The notes under the pieces were generated by a model. That model was not told where the DNA came from. It saw nothing but the letters and a program-made list of their open reading frames with translations, and did not search any database. The translations under genes and the position numbers were made by a program. A stretch of 64,000 bases of DNA, taken from Naganishia liquefaciens (Eukaryota; Basidiomycota; Tremellomycetes; Filobasidiales; Filobasidiaceae). Location: the NCBI GenBank assembly GCA_013423385.1, contig BLZA01000057.1, positions 1,533 to 65,532 on the forward strand, given 5' to 3'. Of the stretch, positions 1 to 11,306 are shown one piece after another; position 1 is the first letter of the stretch; every line of letters begins with the position of its first letter.

Positions 1-137
1 GTGAGTCCCTTTTAATTTCTGAATGCGAACGTTGGTTCTTCCAGAAGGTATTTCGGAGTCGGAGTCAGACATATTTATGGATTGATTTGAGATCTCTAGA
101 TTCTAGGTACTGAGTGTTTTGAACACTGGGCCCATAA

Positions 138-345
138 CCTAAAGAATCAGAGTAGAAATGTCTGATCTTTTAGGTGTTCGTACAAAGTGGGAAACTAAAT
201 AAGAAGAGTTTATATATTGCTGCAAGATGAATCGAGCACAGTGAGATGACATATTGACAAACCATTCACCAGAAGCGCGATTGAGGCGCAAAGAATTTAC
301 GTGTCCTTTAAAAGTGACGTGGTGTTCAAAGTCGTTGATTCCCGA
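138..345 (-). mobile_element. Decayed copia-type LTR fragment
   Basis: Read on the minus strand, this stretch matches the plus-strand LTR-like segment at about 736-1097: both share the same succession of short blocks, including the motif CACTTTGTACGAACACCTAA or close variants and a terminal block around CTCTGATTCT. It therefore looks like a solo or truncated LTR lying head to head with the fossil that follows. It carries no coding capacity of its own. Its differences from the other copy are spread throughout, which suggests an old insertion; no age can be computed by reading. Confidence 0.6.
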
Positions 346-356
346 CATTCTCCACC

Positions 357-735
357 GCCGAAGCGGAATATCTTTCTTCTGCCGATGCCGCAAAACAAGC
401 GGTATGGCTAAAAACACTACTTGCAGATCTCGGCTCTCATCAAGACAATGCTACAACAATCTACAATGACAACAACATGGGCACTATTCTTCTATCGAAG
501 AATCCCGTACATCATGATCGATCCAAACACATATCTTTGCGACATCATTTCCTCAGAGATCAAGTCAACGAGCATGTCATCAAGTTGGAACATGTTCCTT
601 TCAAAATCAATCAAGCAGACCTCTTTACAAAATCATTGTCAGCGGATCTGTTTCAAAGATTACGAAACGAACTCGGCCTCACGCAAAGAATGAAGCCCTC
701 TCAACACAACCCGTGCTATTCAGTCGAGGAGAAGT
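357..735 (+). mobile_element. Ty1/copia retrotransposon fossil, RNase H end
   Basis: A short plus-strand segment encodes the C-terminal part of a copia-type RNase H domain. The readable hallmarks are an EAEYLSSADAAKQAVW-like block, a YNDNN block, SKHISLRHHF followed by RDQV, and a QADLFTKSL block, in the order found at the end of Ty1/copia polyproteins. The rest of the element (gag, protease, integrase, reverse transcriptase) is absent from the window or lies beyond its left edge. It directly precedes an LTR-like segment, as expected for the 3' end of such an element. It is broken and clearly inactive; treat it as a fossil. Confidence 0.85.
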
Positions 736-1097
736 GTTGGAAATCAACGACTTTAAACGACACGTCACTGTTAAAGGCTACGTAAATCCTTTGCGCCTCA
801 AACGCGCTTCTCGCGAACGGCGATCCAAGGTACCATCTCACTATGCTCGATCATCTTGCAGCAACATATAATAACTCTTTCCATTTAGATTTGCACTTTG
901 TACGAACACCTAAGTTTAGGCCCCATGAAGCTTTGCGCTTCAATCGCGCCACTGGCAAATGGTCTATCGACTCATTGATGCGACATCTCACTATGCTCGA
1001 TTCATCTTGCAGCCAGATATATAAACTCTTCTTCTCCAGCTTCCCACTTTGTACGGGTACCTATCAAATCAGACATCTCTGCTCTGATTCTATTAGG
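736..1097 (+). mobile_element. Copia LTR (3' end of the fossil), internally duplicated
   Basis: Immediately downstream of the RNase H remnant lies a segment homologous to the inverted copy at 138-345. Two blocks inside it repeat each other (about 841-910 and 985-1055; both contain TCACTATGCTCGAT and a nearby CATCTTGCAG), so the LTR has either suffered an internal duplication or been joined to part of another LTR. A further short echo of the terminal block (around GCTCTGATTCT) appears near 1150. Family: Ty1/copia. Decayed; no target-site duplication could be recognised. Confidence 0.65.
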
Positions 1098-3968
1098 TGA
1101 GTCTTTTGTCAGCCAGAAGTGACTTGAATCTTGAATATTCAATAGACATTTCTGCTCTGATTCTGTCACCCTTCAGCTTCGAGATCATCACAATTAAAAA
1201 AGACTCCATCGGAAGATAAAGTACTTTGATTGTTGAATGCCAGTGACAAAGTCAAATGAGTGAAATGCAGTCAACACATGCGCCCGTCCACTGGCGATGT
1301 TAACACTTGAGACTATCTAGATAAAAAATCAGCAAGCCACAGTGAAAATTACCCCGTTATGCTGTTCACAAACAATCAAAAATGTTAGTCGAAAATATAC
1401 TGACACATTGGTTGTGTCACATACGCGTGCTCGCAGTTCACGTTGAGCTCTACGGGGAGGAAAAAACTCCGAGCGTGACGCCTAGATACGGGAATGTTCA
1501 AATTTGTCCCTTGCATCAAGGGCCAGACATGCTCTGCTCGCGGCAGTGCGTCAATGAGCGATTGATAGCGAGAAACGAGCTTGATGTCCTCTCGCAACCC
1601 AAAAGAGAGACAGGACCCTCACGCGGGATGGTGCAAACGCAGTGGTTGAATTGTGTTTGTTAGCATCCATAGTCGTCTAGATGGAGCTATTTGCAATATA
1701 TAGATATGGATCAAGACACTTCGTATATCAATTGGCGCAGCTCAGTCATTAATCAATAGCTCAGCAAAACGGAGAAGTTCTCATCTTGAGAGTTACATCC
1801 TTTCGTGGAGCCGATTGATCTCAAGCGACTTTCGAAATGTAGCACCTTAGCAAGACATGAAGTCTTGAACGCAAACTCCCCAAGAGTAGGCACAACAGAG
1901 TATCCCAAGAGACAGTTTTAGGAGTACAACTTTCTGTTTGAAACGTACTGAGGTCGTAAGGTGGCGAAGGGGGATTCAGATGTTGGCACAAGTACACTCC
2001 CCCTATGTCCGAGTCGGACAGCAATTCAGCGACCTAGCGATACTGTGGCGAGCAGTCAGTCCTCCTCTGAGAGGAATTCGAGGTTGCTGTTGATGAGGGA
2101 TTTGCATACGATTGTATCAATGCTATTGACCTACTACCGCTGTCTCACAGAAGGCAGAGTGCGAAAGGTAGCTGAGCCTGAAGATCTCTCGCTTGAGCAA
2201 GTTGGCCTCGCAAGGGAATGTGGATCGTAGCGTGAAATGAAGACAGCGAACCAAGACACAACATTGGCAGAAACGTTGTATATATATGAGTCGAGCGAGT
2301 ATTGCTGACGGCTGCAAAAGCAAAGCTTGAAGACTATCTGCTCTGTCGAAGCAGGAAACTTTGAAGCAAGATTCGAAATGCAGAATTTCGCTGGAGCACA
2401 CAGGTCTCAAGTATGATTCAAGCTTAGTCAGATTTCCGAAGTATGTGGCGCCGAGTTGTGCTTTCACATTGACTGGTGTCATGAACACGGGAACTATACC
2501 ACTACGAATATCGTTCGCGTCAAGCCAAGGGCAACTATCGAATGCCTTGGAACTCACTGTCAAGGATTGTACTCACATGTCAAGCCAAAGTCAATCATGA
2601 ATGCCTCGGCTTTCAGGGATGAATGAGGTACCATGTCACCGGATATATTCATCTACACTTTGCGATGCAGATGAAAACTTTTCGAAAAGAGCGCTCGCAC
2701 TAACGACGCGCCCGAGCCAACTTAGCAGCATACCATGCATCGATTGAAATCTTAGAGGCAAAACGACGCATCAAAAAGACGTTCAAAGTCACCGAAGGAA
2801 GTAGATCATATCATGAGAAGAGTAATTCTCACAAGCTGCGAAACAGGTCCCGCTCGATATGAGCGCAAAAAATATGCCTTCAAAAACTTTTCAGTACATG
2901 CTCTTGTGTCAGCAGTCTCTGCGAGAGCTGAGTGATTGTAGGTAGCGAAGCGACAATTCACTCAATTCCGAGAGCGTGCTGTAAAACTCACTGGACACTG
3001 GTGCTAGAGAGCGGGTATCTTTGAGAGAAGACGCGCTGGCAGGACTGAGTAGGTGACTACATGCATCTCCTTGCCTTTCTTGTACTTTGTCAAAGTTTTA
3101 CTCAATTCACCTTTTGATTCAGCTTGTGGCTCAACGTTGATCGTCAGGCTGAACAACTTTTTTGATGAAAAGAGCGACCGCATAGCACAAGTCGCCTCCT
3201 TTCATAGCGGGCGTGTATGAATCTTTTGTCAGCGACCTCGTTTGATCTTGTCTGAACCAAGATGAAATGCTTGCGCTCAGCTGACATGCTGACCACGGAC
3301 TTTATCTTCGCATTTCTTCTCGCCGAAAACTCATTCCAACCTGAATTTCAAGTCTAACGTCCGTTTTACGCGAGTGAGGTACGCAATGTATATCTCTTCG
3401 ATGCAATGAAGAATAGATGCATCATTCTTTCGCAATCTCTCTTGATTCGGCTGTTCCTGGTTTATTTTTCACCGTCCAGACTTCTCAACCCATTCTCCTG
3501 CGAATTCAATCTGCTCTGTCGTCTGTGTCCTATTTCACGCCTACAACGTCCGAGCTCGAAATGATCAAGCTGCAATTGACCAGACAATGGTTTTGTCCGC
3601 AAATCGCCTGGAAAACATCTAAAAGCGGAGCTGATACACGTCTAATTTTGAATGACTGATTCGCAGAACGGAAGCTCTCGAAAGACCTCGCGATTAAAGC
3701 AAGTGGCAATATCAGGTTCAATGCTCATAAGCGCACCTTGGCAAAAGAAGCGATGAGCCAACTACACAAATACCGGTCCAGACATGCGAGTTCACAACAT
3801 CACCCGGCTTGACGGAACTCTTTGTGCAGATTGATTGAACAGTGGAGTATTAACATTGCTGGAAGGGATGAATCAAAACAATGCGCAAATGCTGTAGGTA
3901 CCCAAGTGGCCCGGCCCTGTTTGACCCGTATTACAACGCATTTCGCCTCAACAATGATCGAAGAATGC
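1098..3968. other. Gene-poor left flank
   Basis: About 2.9 kb without a supportable gene. Open frames here are short, lack recognisable motifs and show no splice structure that joins them. An echo of the copia LTR end is visible near 1150. The rest may be old, unrecognisable repeat DNA plus the 3' flank of the LIM gene. Confidence 0.6.
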
Positions 3969-6331
3969 CTAAGGACATTGAGACGACTCATAACATTCTT
4001 GACAATACGGCTTGCGTTTGAGGGGCACGAAATGCTGTGTAGGGATCGGATGATGGCAGGCCTGACCTGGTCATCTCAGTTTCTCTCACAGACCGAATGT
4101 AGCTGAACTTACAGCGCATTTGAAGCATGTTTTATGCCAATTGGCTCCCAATGCTTTCAGCCCGTCGTCTTCTTTCCTGATCGGCAATCTGCATTTTTTA
4201 CACTTGACGCCATGCAACTTGATATCGCACTCCGGGCAGAAAGCATGCCCGCCGTGAATGACGAAAGCTTCCGTTTGATCGATATCGTCTTTTTCCGGGT
4301 CTCGCTGGTTTCCGTTTGATCGGCTTTCCGTTCCAGCAGCTGAGGAGCGGGACGGATCGAGGAAAGGTATCCCGCATTCACCACAGAAGAAGTGCAGCTC
4401 GTGATAGAAACGTTGACCGAGGCTTGCATCGTCAATCGTTATGTATCTTTCGTCTACTATGGGCGTTGTGCAGTGATGGCATTTTGGGGCAAATTGCTGT
4501 GTGGAAAAGATTTCAGTACAAAATCGCGTCGAACGGCAAGTCACTCACTTCATGATAATCCATGTGACAATATGGCATTCCATCATGATCATAACGGCTG
4601 ACGTGCTCCAAGCCGACGCCGCATGTGGTACATCGAAGGCAATCGGGATGCCAACGCTTGCCGGCAGCGTTGATGATGGCACCGAGAATGGCGAGATTAC
4701 AAGCGGCACAAGAGATGCCAGGTCCCTTGTGCGAGGGATTTTCAGACGGCATGCATTGAATCGGTGCTCGTAGAGCGGAGTGCGTTTCGGTTGTGACATT
4801 GATGCTGGGCGCGGATGAACTTTCAACAATTATTTCGGGGTTGCGAAGCTCTCGGCTCGCTATCGGCGCCTCCCCTTTGGCGTCTGATTCGACTGCTGGC
4901 ATTGTGGAAGGACCGGATGTCACGACAAGCGCAGGTATTGTAGGAGTATCAGACAGCACGGTTGTCGGTAGGGCCGATTCCGCGCGCATTTTCGGAACAG
5001 CGGTATCTTGGACGTCGGACAGTGGCCCTTGTCTGTCATCCTTCCCTTCTTCTGGTTCAGCTTCTGTCGTAATGCGTATCTCAGATGACAGGCCTATGCC
5101 TGCGTCCGATATCTTCCAACTTTCTCTGTGTCCTGGCGTCCCTCGATCCAGACTGCGCGAGGGTGCCAACGCTGACTTCGCCGCTGATGATCGGGGCGTT
5201 GGAAGAGGCCGTGTGTCTCCAAAGTGGGAGGCGGCAGCGGCATCCCGAGGCTCGGTGCGCTGGCTTAGCTCCCATCGATCGAGGGATTTAACGCTGCTGA
5301 CGGTGTCCGAGCGATCCATTCCAGCTATGGATGGCGGGTGAGTTGAGGTTGAAGGTGGTGCAGGAAGTGTGGGAGAAGATACGAGATACACAAGCGATGT
5401 TGAAGGATCGATTGATGAATATACCGAGTTGTCACGCGGCGGCACTGGCGGAGGTCTGGGTAAACGTCTTGGAAACCCGCTTTGCAGATTGGGTGATGAC
5501 GTCTGACGACCCAACGATTGCTCCTTGTTGCGCGATAGGCTCTCATGACTACCTAGAGAACCTGATGCCAAGGCGGATATCGCATTGGCAGCCTGAAACC
5601 GAAGCGCAGGCACCGATGGCATTGTCCTCACGGCCTTTAGGGTAGGTTGAGGCAGGCTTCGTTGACGATCGCGAGCACAAGCAACCGGTGAGACATGCGT
5701 TCCCTCTCTCGGATGACCTGGAAGGCGGGGGCTTGGCAAAGGGCGTGCGGCTTCCGGAGCGTTGAATGTTGGCTTTATCGGCGAAGGCAATGGTCGATGA
5801 AATGAGGGAGTGTAACGGTATTCGCGCACTACATCTTGTCCGCGGCAAGTTCATAAGAGTCCAGCGTGAATATCCCTAGCCGCTGCAACGTACGGACGTG
5901 GGATTGAGTTAAAGCTTCTGTTGTCCCTTTCGAGAGATCAGCATTGTGAACGAATGTATCTGCAACATGACCCGCAGAGAACGATGTCGCAAGCGGTCTT
6001 GCTACTTGATTGGATACAGCGGCGATGAATCTGTTTTCCAAGATACGCTACCATCAGTGTGGCAGATTACCTTCAATGGTCACACAGAGACGTACTGACT
6101 GTGAGACGAGGCGTTGTCGGTAGCACGAGCGCTCGTCCTACGGCTGATATTGTCCTTTGATCCGCCTTGGTCATCTGCTCGAGAATCCACAATCTGTCCA
6201 GCGGCAATTGCTAGCTGCCGCTCCTTTTCCGCTCGTTTTTGGGCATAGGTGGGTAGTGCTGGCAGTGGGTACTGATGGGCAGCGTCGTGCATCCCGGGCG
6301 CCAGTGATTGACCGACATTGCCGTTCGCCAT
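3969..6331 (-). CDS. Proline-rich prot. with three C-terminal LIM domains
   Basis: Five exons on the minus strand (6331-6096, 6030-5894, 5828-4549, 4496-4113, 4034-3969) join in frame to about 700 aa. The first ~495 residues are disordered and rich in Pro and Ser (LPSP repeats near the exon 3 start). Three LIM zinc-binding domains follow: LIM1 about 498-551 (CAAC start, CRCTTC-like core, HMDYHE end), LIM2 about 557-645 (CHHC start, FFCGEC core) and LIM3 about 650-695 (CKKC start, CFKC core, YCQECY end). LIM2 carries a low-complexity insertion between its zinc modules. Such disordered-plus-LIM proteins in fungi (paxillin-like Pxl1 and relatives) act as scaffolds at the cortex, septum or actin structures; that role is inferred. 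Start chosen at the first ATG in the open exon. An in-frame GTG-led reading of exon 3 alone was rejected because upstream exons splice to it in phase. Confidence 0.85.
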
Positions 6332-6555
6332 TCCGCCGATAGAAGATGCCTCAACTAGCTGACTCTGCCTTGAAACACCTCGGGCGGGCGATCGCGCGCT
6401 GACAAAGTAAACAAACAACAACCCGGGCGCGTCTTGGTGCTTGGCATACAGTCAGTCACCAACCATGTCGCGTCCAGACAACCGCTACCAAAGATGAGGA
6501 GCATGCGACAAACGGATCATGAGAACCCTATGGTACAACCGCTAGACTACCTTCG

Positions 6556-9500
6556 TCAACTCTGCTCATACCTCTGTCGCGCCTGATGTCATGTTAGCAG
6601 CAGACAAGCGACGTACGTCCGCAACGAAAACACTCACCCCATCCTTGACCATCGCAGCGTAACCCTCCGGCCCTTGATACTTGGTCGGATCGCGGCCTTT
6701 GGCAGCACCAAGACCTACCCTCTCTCCGTACAACAAGGCCTCTACGGGAGCCACGCGGCCTTCACCCTCGAGACCGAGTCCCGTTCCTGCAGCCCAGCCC
6801 ATCTTCTTCAACAGCTGATTACCTTTGTTAGTTTCATCCTTGGCGGGTTCCAGCGCCGGTTCAGGCTTTGGTGGCTCAACGGGTGCCTCGGCAAACTTGC
6901 GTTTGGTGCTGGTCCGAGGGGCTTCAGGAAGAGGCATCGCCGGTTGGTTGAAAACGCTTCGTCTCTCCGCAGCACGATCTCGGTATGCTGGCGCTGACGT
7001 CGTGTCCGATGAGGCTGAGGATTCTCCCATAGCCGCTTTGCGCTTTCGACCTGCTTGGCAAACCGCATCATCCAAGAGGTTCTTCTATAATTCGCCGAAT
7101 CCGGATCAAGAATGTGGTTGAGGACAGGTATGGGTCAGCTTTCATGTCCATATCGCATCCTTCCGACGTCACCGCAACGGCCTCGGCCAAAGGATGCGCT
7201 GATCTAGAAAAAAAAAACCTGATGCGAGCCTTGTGTAAATCCGATTCATTACAGTGTCTGGCCAGAACCTCCATCGATTTGAATTGTCGCTGACACAATA
7301 GACAAGCCATCTTTTTGAGATCCCGGTAGTCGAACTCTGCAAGGGTGGTATTTGCCGATGGAGCCTAGACGTCGGGAATGTGCGAAAAAAGAGCGAGCTA
7401 TAATAAGCATGGCAAGTATATTACGAAAAAGTGAACCTTTGAAGAATGTACTCTTGATTCCACTGGTTTGTGCGAAAATGTTGCGTTCGCTGCAGACACG
7501 CCGGTTGGCGGTCCATTTGCGACGGGCGCCGCTTTCAATTCTTCCTGCTTGTTGTTCCATTTTGAGATGAAACTCGCAGCCTGGATAGGCGAATGGCGAT
7601 GTAGAAAACGGACCAGTCAGCAGGAGCCATCAATTATCTATCGCGTTGCGTCGCGGTATGAAATCCGAGCCGACATGGAAGCATCTCTTTACCTTCTTGT
7701 TGAAACTGCCGATCGCCGCGCCCTGCTTTCCCCGACCGGGATACGCTATGGACAAATCAGTCTGATTACTTTCTTTGCAAATAGGGAGAGTACCTACTCT
7801 TGGAAGGCAGCGCGGCGGGCTCATCGTCTTCTGCTTGATCGAATACGTTTATCGCTGTGATTGGAGTGTTTCAGCGACTCTCGTCGGAAGCTGTGGCTCA
7901 TAACCTACCGCTTGGAGCCTTTTCCGCCCCACCCACCGCCAATGATACCATAGCATCCGGCTCCTTCTTTTTACCGATCTTGAGCGGAACCATCTTGATT
8001 CCGCTGGTGCCTACTGCAAGAGGCGTGGCCGAACCACTTCCTGGGGTGGAGGCCGAAACTTCCTTGTCCACATGACCTTCGCCGGCAGCGGCAGCCAAGC
8101 CATCTATGAAAGCCTGCAGAGGCGGATCGAGCGGGAGGGGATGTTGCACGTCGAGAGCGACGGGCAACTCGGAAGCTCCACATGTGTCGTCCCAGTACTT
8201 GAACCACGATACCGTGTCAATTTCCCCTGCAGTGACAGTTCCCCCGATACCGCCGGGAAGTTGTCGATCCCGGTTGTGGACAGGAATACACCATGGCTCC
8301 GTGATTCCGCCGGGACCGACATCTGCAAAAGCGTTGGGATTCGCAAAAGAGCACGCTACGGGTCTCGAATTGATGACGAAGCCGACTGGCTGAGCAGTTC
8401 GGCTGATAAGATGTCCAAGCAAAGCCGTTGCGAGATGCGTGCTGGCAAATTGAATGAAACCAAATCCGAGGCAATTCTTGTTGTACTTGTTTCGGATTAG
8501 GATCACACGCTGGATCGCGGCGCGTCCGTCTGTAACCGGCATTGTCGATGATGCGGTCCCAGCAAGACGAACGATCTCGGCGCCGAATCGATCCCGAATT
8601 TCTTCCTGTGTGGAATCCGGCGCAAGACCACGCATAAGCAAAACACGATTCGCGTTGCTGGCAGGAGCTGGGAAAGGAGTCAATGAGGGTATTGCTATCG
8701 AGCAGTAGATATACCGATATCCCGCATGCCATCATTCGCGCCGAAAGGAGCCGGTCGAGCCCCCTGCCAAGCCGGTCTCTCTTGCTGACCCACGGCCGGA
8801 CCCAGATTGCCAGGGCTCGTCCCCGCATAGTCGATTTTTATGCTCATTCGTGGGTTGTTGGGATACGTTGATGGAATAAGGATATTCGGATAACTGAGAG
8901 ACCATAAGAACGAGATACCTCGGTTTGCAAGTTACTCACTGGGCCTGAATGAACCGGTCTGCCGCGGTTTGACTGGAGAAGGAAGCAAACCCGAATCCGC
9001 GCGAATCGCCTGTTGCTCGATCCCTTACAATCGTCGTCTTATCGACATGCGCAGCGCACTCCACCCGAAGAAACTCGAGCAGCTGATGTAGCTCTGAGCA
9101 CAAGAATGGTAAGGTACCGGTCAAAGGGACATACCGCTTCTTCAGTATATGTTGCCTCTAGTCCCAGGAATATGACGTCCCGGCTCTGGGGGTTTTGACG
9201 ATTTTCGTGGCTGCGTCCTGTGGCGTGATTTGGATTGCTGTAGCCTTCAGTTCGTGGATCCTGATAAGGCAAAGAGGTCGCAGAATCGTATGGCAATCCC
9301 CCAGCGGTTTCTGCAGTGCTATATAGTTGGTGTTGATACGATGCTTCCGTATACGCTTGAGAGTTTGCATATGGCTGTACGTGGGCATACGCTTGCGCGT
9401 ATGCATAAGGGTTTTGAAGCTCTTGCACATCCCTTCCTTTTTCCCATCGCTCGTTTGGCGCAGCCGGGTATGACTGATAAGTCGAGCTTGACGGCTGAGC

Positions 9501-9713
9501 GATCGTTGCTTGTTGTCTGACACGCTCGTCGTGGGAACCAAGCCTCGGTGCTGTATCCTGCTCTTGTCGCCGATCCCTCCGCAGTGGACTCTGTGAACGC
9601 TCTCGGTTTCCTCTCCATACTGAACCTTGATGACGATTGTCGTAGTCGTTGCCCCGCGCTTCTCCCGTGCCGCGGTACCTTCCCTGTGCGTAATCTGGAC
9701 TGCGTCTGCTCAT
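6556..9713 (-). CDS. RBM5/RBM10-like splicing factor (RRM-RRM-C2H2-G-patch)
   Basis: Ten exons (9713-9135, 9091-8940, 8893-8715, 8667-7909, 7854-7798, 7745-7693, 7580-7452, 7334-7219, 7085-6638, 6582-6556) close in phase to about 832 aa. Order: Arg/Ser- and Tyr-rich N-terminus; RRM1 from about residue 178 (RNP2 VIFLGL, RNP1 RGFGFASF, closing with IKIDYA); RRM2 from about 310 (VLLMRGL, LGFGFIQF); a WNNKQEEL stretch; a C2H2 finger (CLLCQRQF, then HCNESDLH) near 640; YRDRAAERR; a G-patch (LLKKMGWAAGTGLG) near 765; and a terminal RQRYEQS. This is the RBM5/RBM10 layout, a family that regulates 3' splice-site recognition in the spliceosome A complex. The RanBP2-type zinc finger found between the RRMs in animals is not visible. 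The intron at 7218-7086 has a weak donor followed by a poly-T run, so that junction is the least certain. It shares a divergent promoter with the complex I subunit gene. Confidence 0.88.
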
Positions 9714-10014
9714 TTTAAATGCTATTGACGACTCACACGAACGGCAAATCGTGAATGGGGCGGGGCATCCAGTTGTGGTCAAGACACAAACGCCAATCCC
9801 ATGGGGCATCCAGTAGTGCTCAAGGATGAAGATATAGCCCAGGGACGCCCGCTGTCTGCGCTTAGGTAAGCAATCACGGCCGCCGTGTTTCTGCCACGCC
9901 GTTCTGCCTCGATGCATCTCCCCGCGCTCATTCGTCCCGCCCAAGTTGATTCGGGTTGACCTGCTTCTGCCGTGGCATGCAAGGCAGATCGTACACCACA
10001 CAACATTCCTCACA
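9714..10014. promoter_or_regulatory. Divergent promoter, RBM5-like / NDUFB4
   Basis: About 300 bp separate the start codons of two divergent genes, so both must be driven from here. A direct repeat is visible: GGGGCATCCAGT recurs near 9757 and 9803 (GGCATCCAG(T)TGT/AGT context). No clear TATA box was recognised. Confidence 0.55.
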
Positions 10015-10827
10015 ATGGCAGGCGGACACGGCGGATTTCGTGAGTACAGATCAGGACATTCTACGAGAAGGCGTCCCGCGGGCGATGGCTGATACACGGG
10101 GCGTTTATAACAGAACCAGTAAAGGTACGGCTTGTATTTGGCATTTCGGCGTTCCGCGCAACAGAATCGAAAGATCATCAGAGAGATACAGCAGCACCAG
10201 GCCAACAAGCTGGGGTCCCGCGCCTTGCTATAAATTTCCAAGACAAGACAGCGCTGTTGAGGGAACATGGAAAGGTCTTTCATCACGCGAAGATTCAAGG
10301 AAACAAGGAGGATCGCCTTTCAGGGTGGCTTCGGGTGAACGGGAACGATAGACAACGCTGTTATTCCGACCGGAATCTGTTGTGTCGAGGATGGCAACTC
10401 AAGACGGATAGCAGAAGGCGATCGAACCGATTTACATCGCTCGCGATCTTCCTCACAATATTGGACTCCGCTGACATGACACTTTTTCTAGATCGACCCT
10501 GCAATCGAGCGATGGAACGCCATGGTATGTCTTGAAGCTCTCGCTCCTCCGAAATGATGTTGATCGCCTTTCTCCCTTTCGCCAGCGAGAAAACGTCTAC
10601 AAGACGTTCCGATTCACCTCTAAGACTTCGCGTCAAGTCGTCGTGTTCGGAGCCGTCGTCCCGGCACTGATTGGTGCTGCATGCTACTTCAACGACGTAA
10701 GTCTGGCTTGTCCTTTTCGTGGAGGATGGCGCTCACCGTGTCGTTGTAGGCCAATCAGGATTGGGCAGGAAAAAGGCGTGGAGAGAGCCTTATGGTTTCA
10801 TCACCGGCGCAAACCAAGCAGGAGTAG
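10015..10827 (+). CDS. NADH:ubiquinone oxidoreductase B15 subunit (NDUFB4-like)
   Basis: Five exons (10015-10039, 10114-10124, 10492-10524, 10586-10696, 10750-10827) give an 85-aa protein. It begins MAGGHGGF, continues through IDPAIERWNAM and RENVYKTFRFT, has one transmembrane segment (VVVFGAVVPALIGAACYF) and ends in a short basic matrix-side tail. This matches the small accessory complex I subunit B15/NDUFB4 of the mitochondrial inner membrane, which helps build the membrane arm and has no catalytic role. Exon 2 is only 11 nt, encoding the link QPVK; it is the only reading found that keeps phase between exon 1 and exon 3. The following intron is long (367 nt). The length agrees with the fungal family. 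Function call is firm for the body of the protein; the micro-exon is an inference from phase and splice signals. Confidence 0.85.
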
Positions 10828-11306
10828 TTGTACCCGGTGTAGAGAGACGAGAACTCATTGTCGTGGTGAACGGTCATCGGATCGCGGCTACGGGCTAGGG
10901 TCAGGTCGAGACCATCTGGACTGCGCTCCGCCAGCTGTCATTGGCACTGACACCGTTACCTTCTGTCCGTCTTCTCGTTCCTACGGGCCCTCTGACTTTT
11001 GCCCGGCTCGTTTCTGAGAAGCCCTCGAGTCAACTATCATTTCCCTTGATAGAATGTCGTCCGCGCGTAGGCCTGCAGAGACAGATAGACAGGCAGGAGA
11101 TAACGCTGGATGATACCGGAGGCTGCGGCTCAAAAGTCGCCAAAATTTAGTCTGCTTTTTTGGTGGCATTGCGATTTTTCGGCGGCCGCAGTGATCGGTT
11201 TCAGATGAATTTGCATCCGGCAGGCCTCTGATTTTTGGTGAGCGTCAAGAGCATGAACAAGCGGTCGGCGCCGTGTTGCCTCGTTTCTTACCACACTCCG
11301 CACAGC
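10828..11306. other. Spacer upstream of UTP20
   Basis: About 480 bp holding the 3' flank of the complex I subunit gene and the promoter of UTP20. An in-frame upstream ATG at 11253 would add 18 residues to UTP20. No other feature was seen. Confidence 0.5.

Noticed and set aside
2123-2563. A 146-aa minus-strand open frame in the left flank
   Set aside because: No motif, no splice partner and no protein-like pattern; chance frame.
8217-8828. A 203-aa minus-strand frame over the second RRM
   Set aside because: It is a shifted frame of the RBM5-like exons; the RRM frame explains the region.
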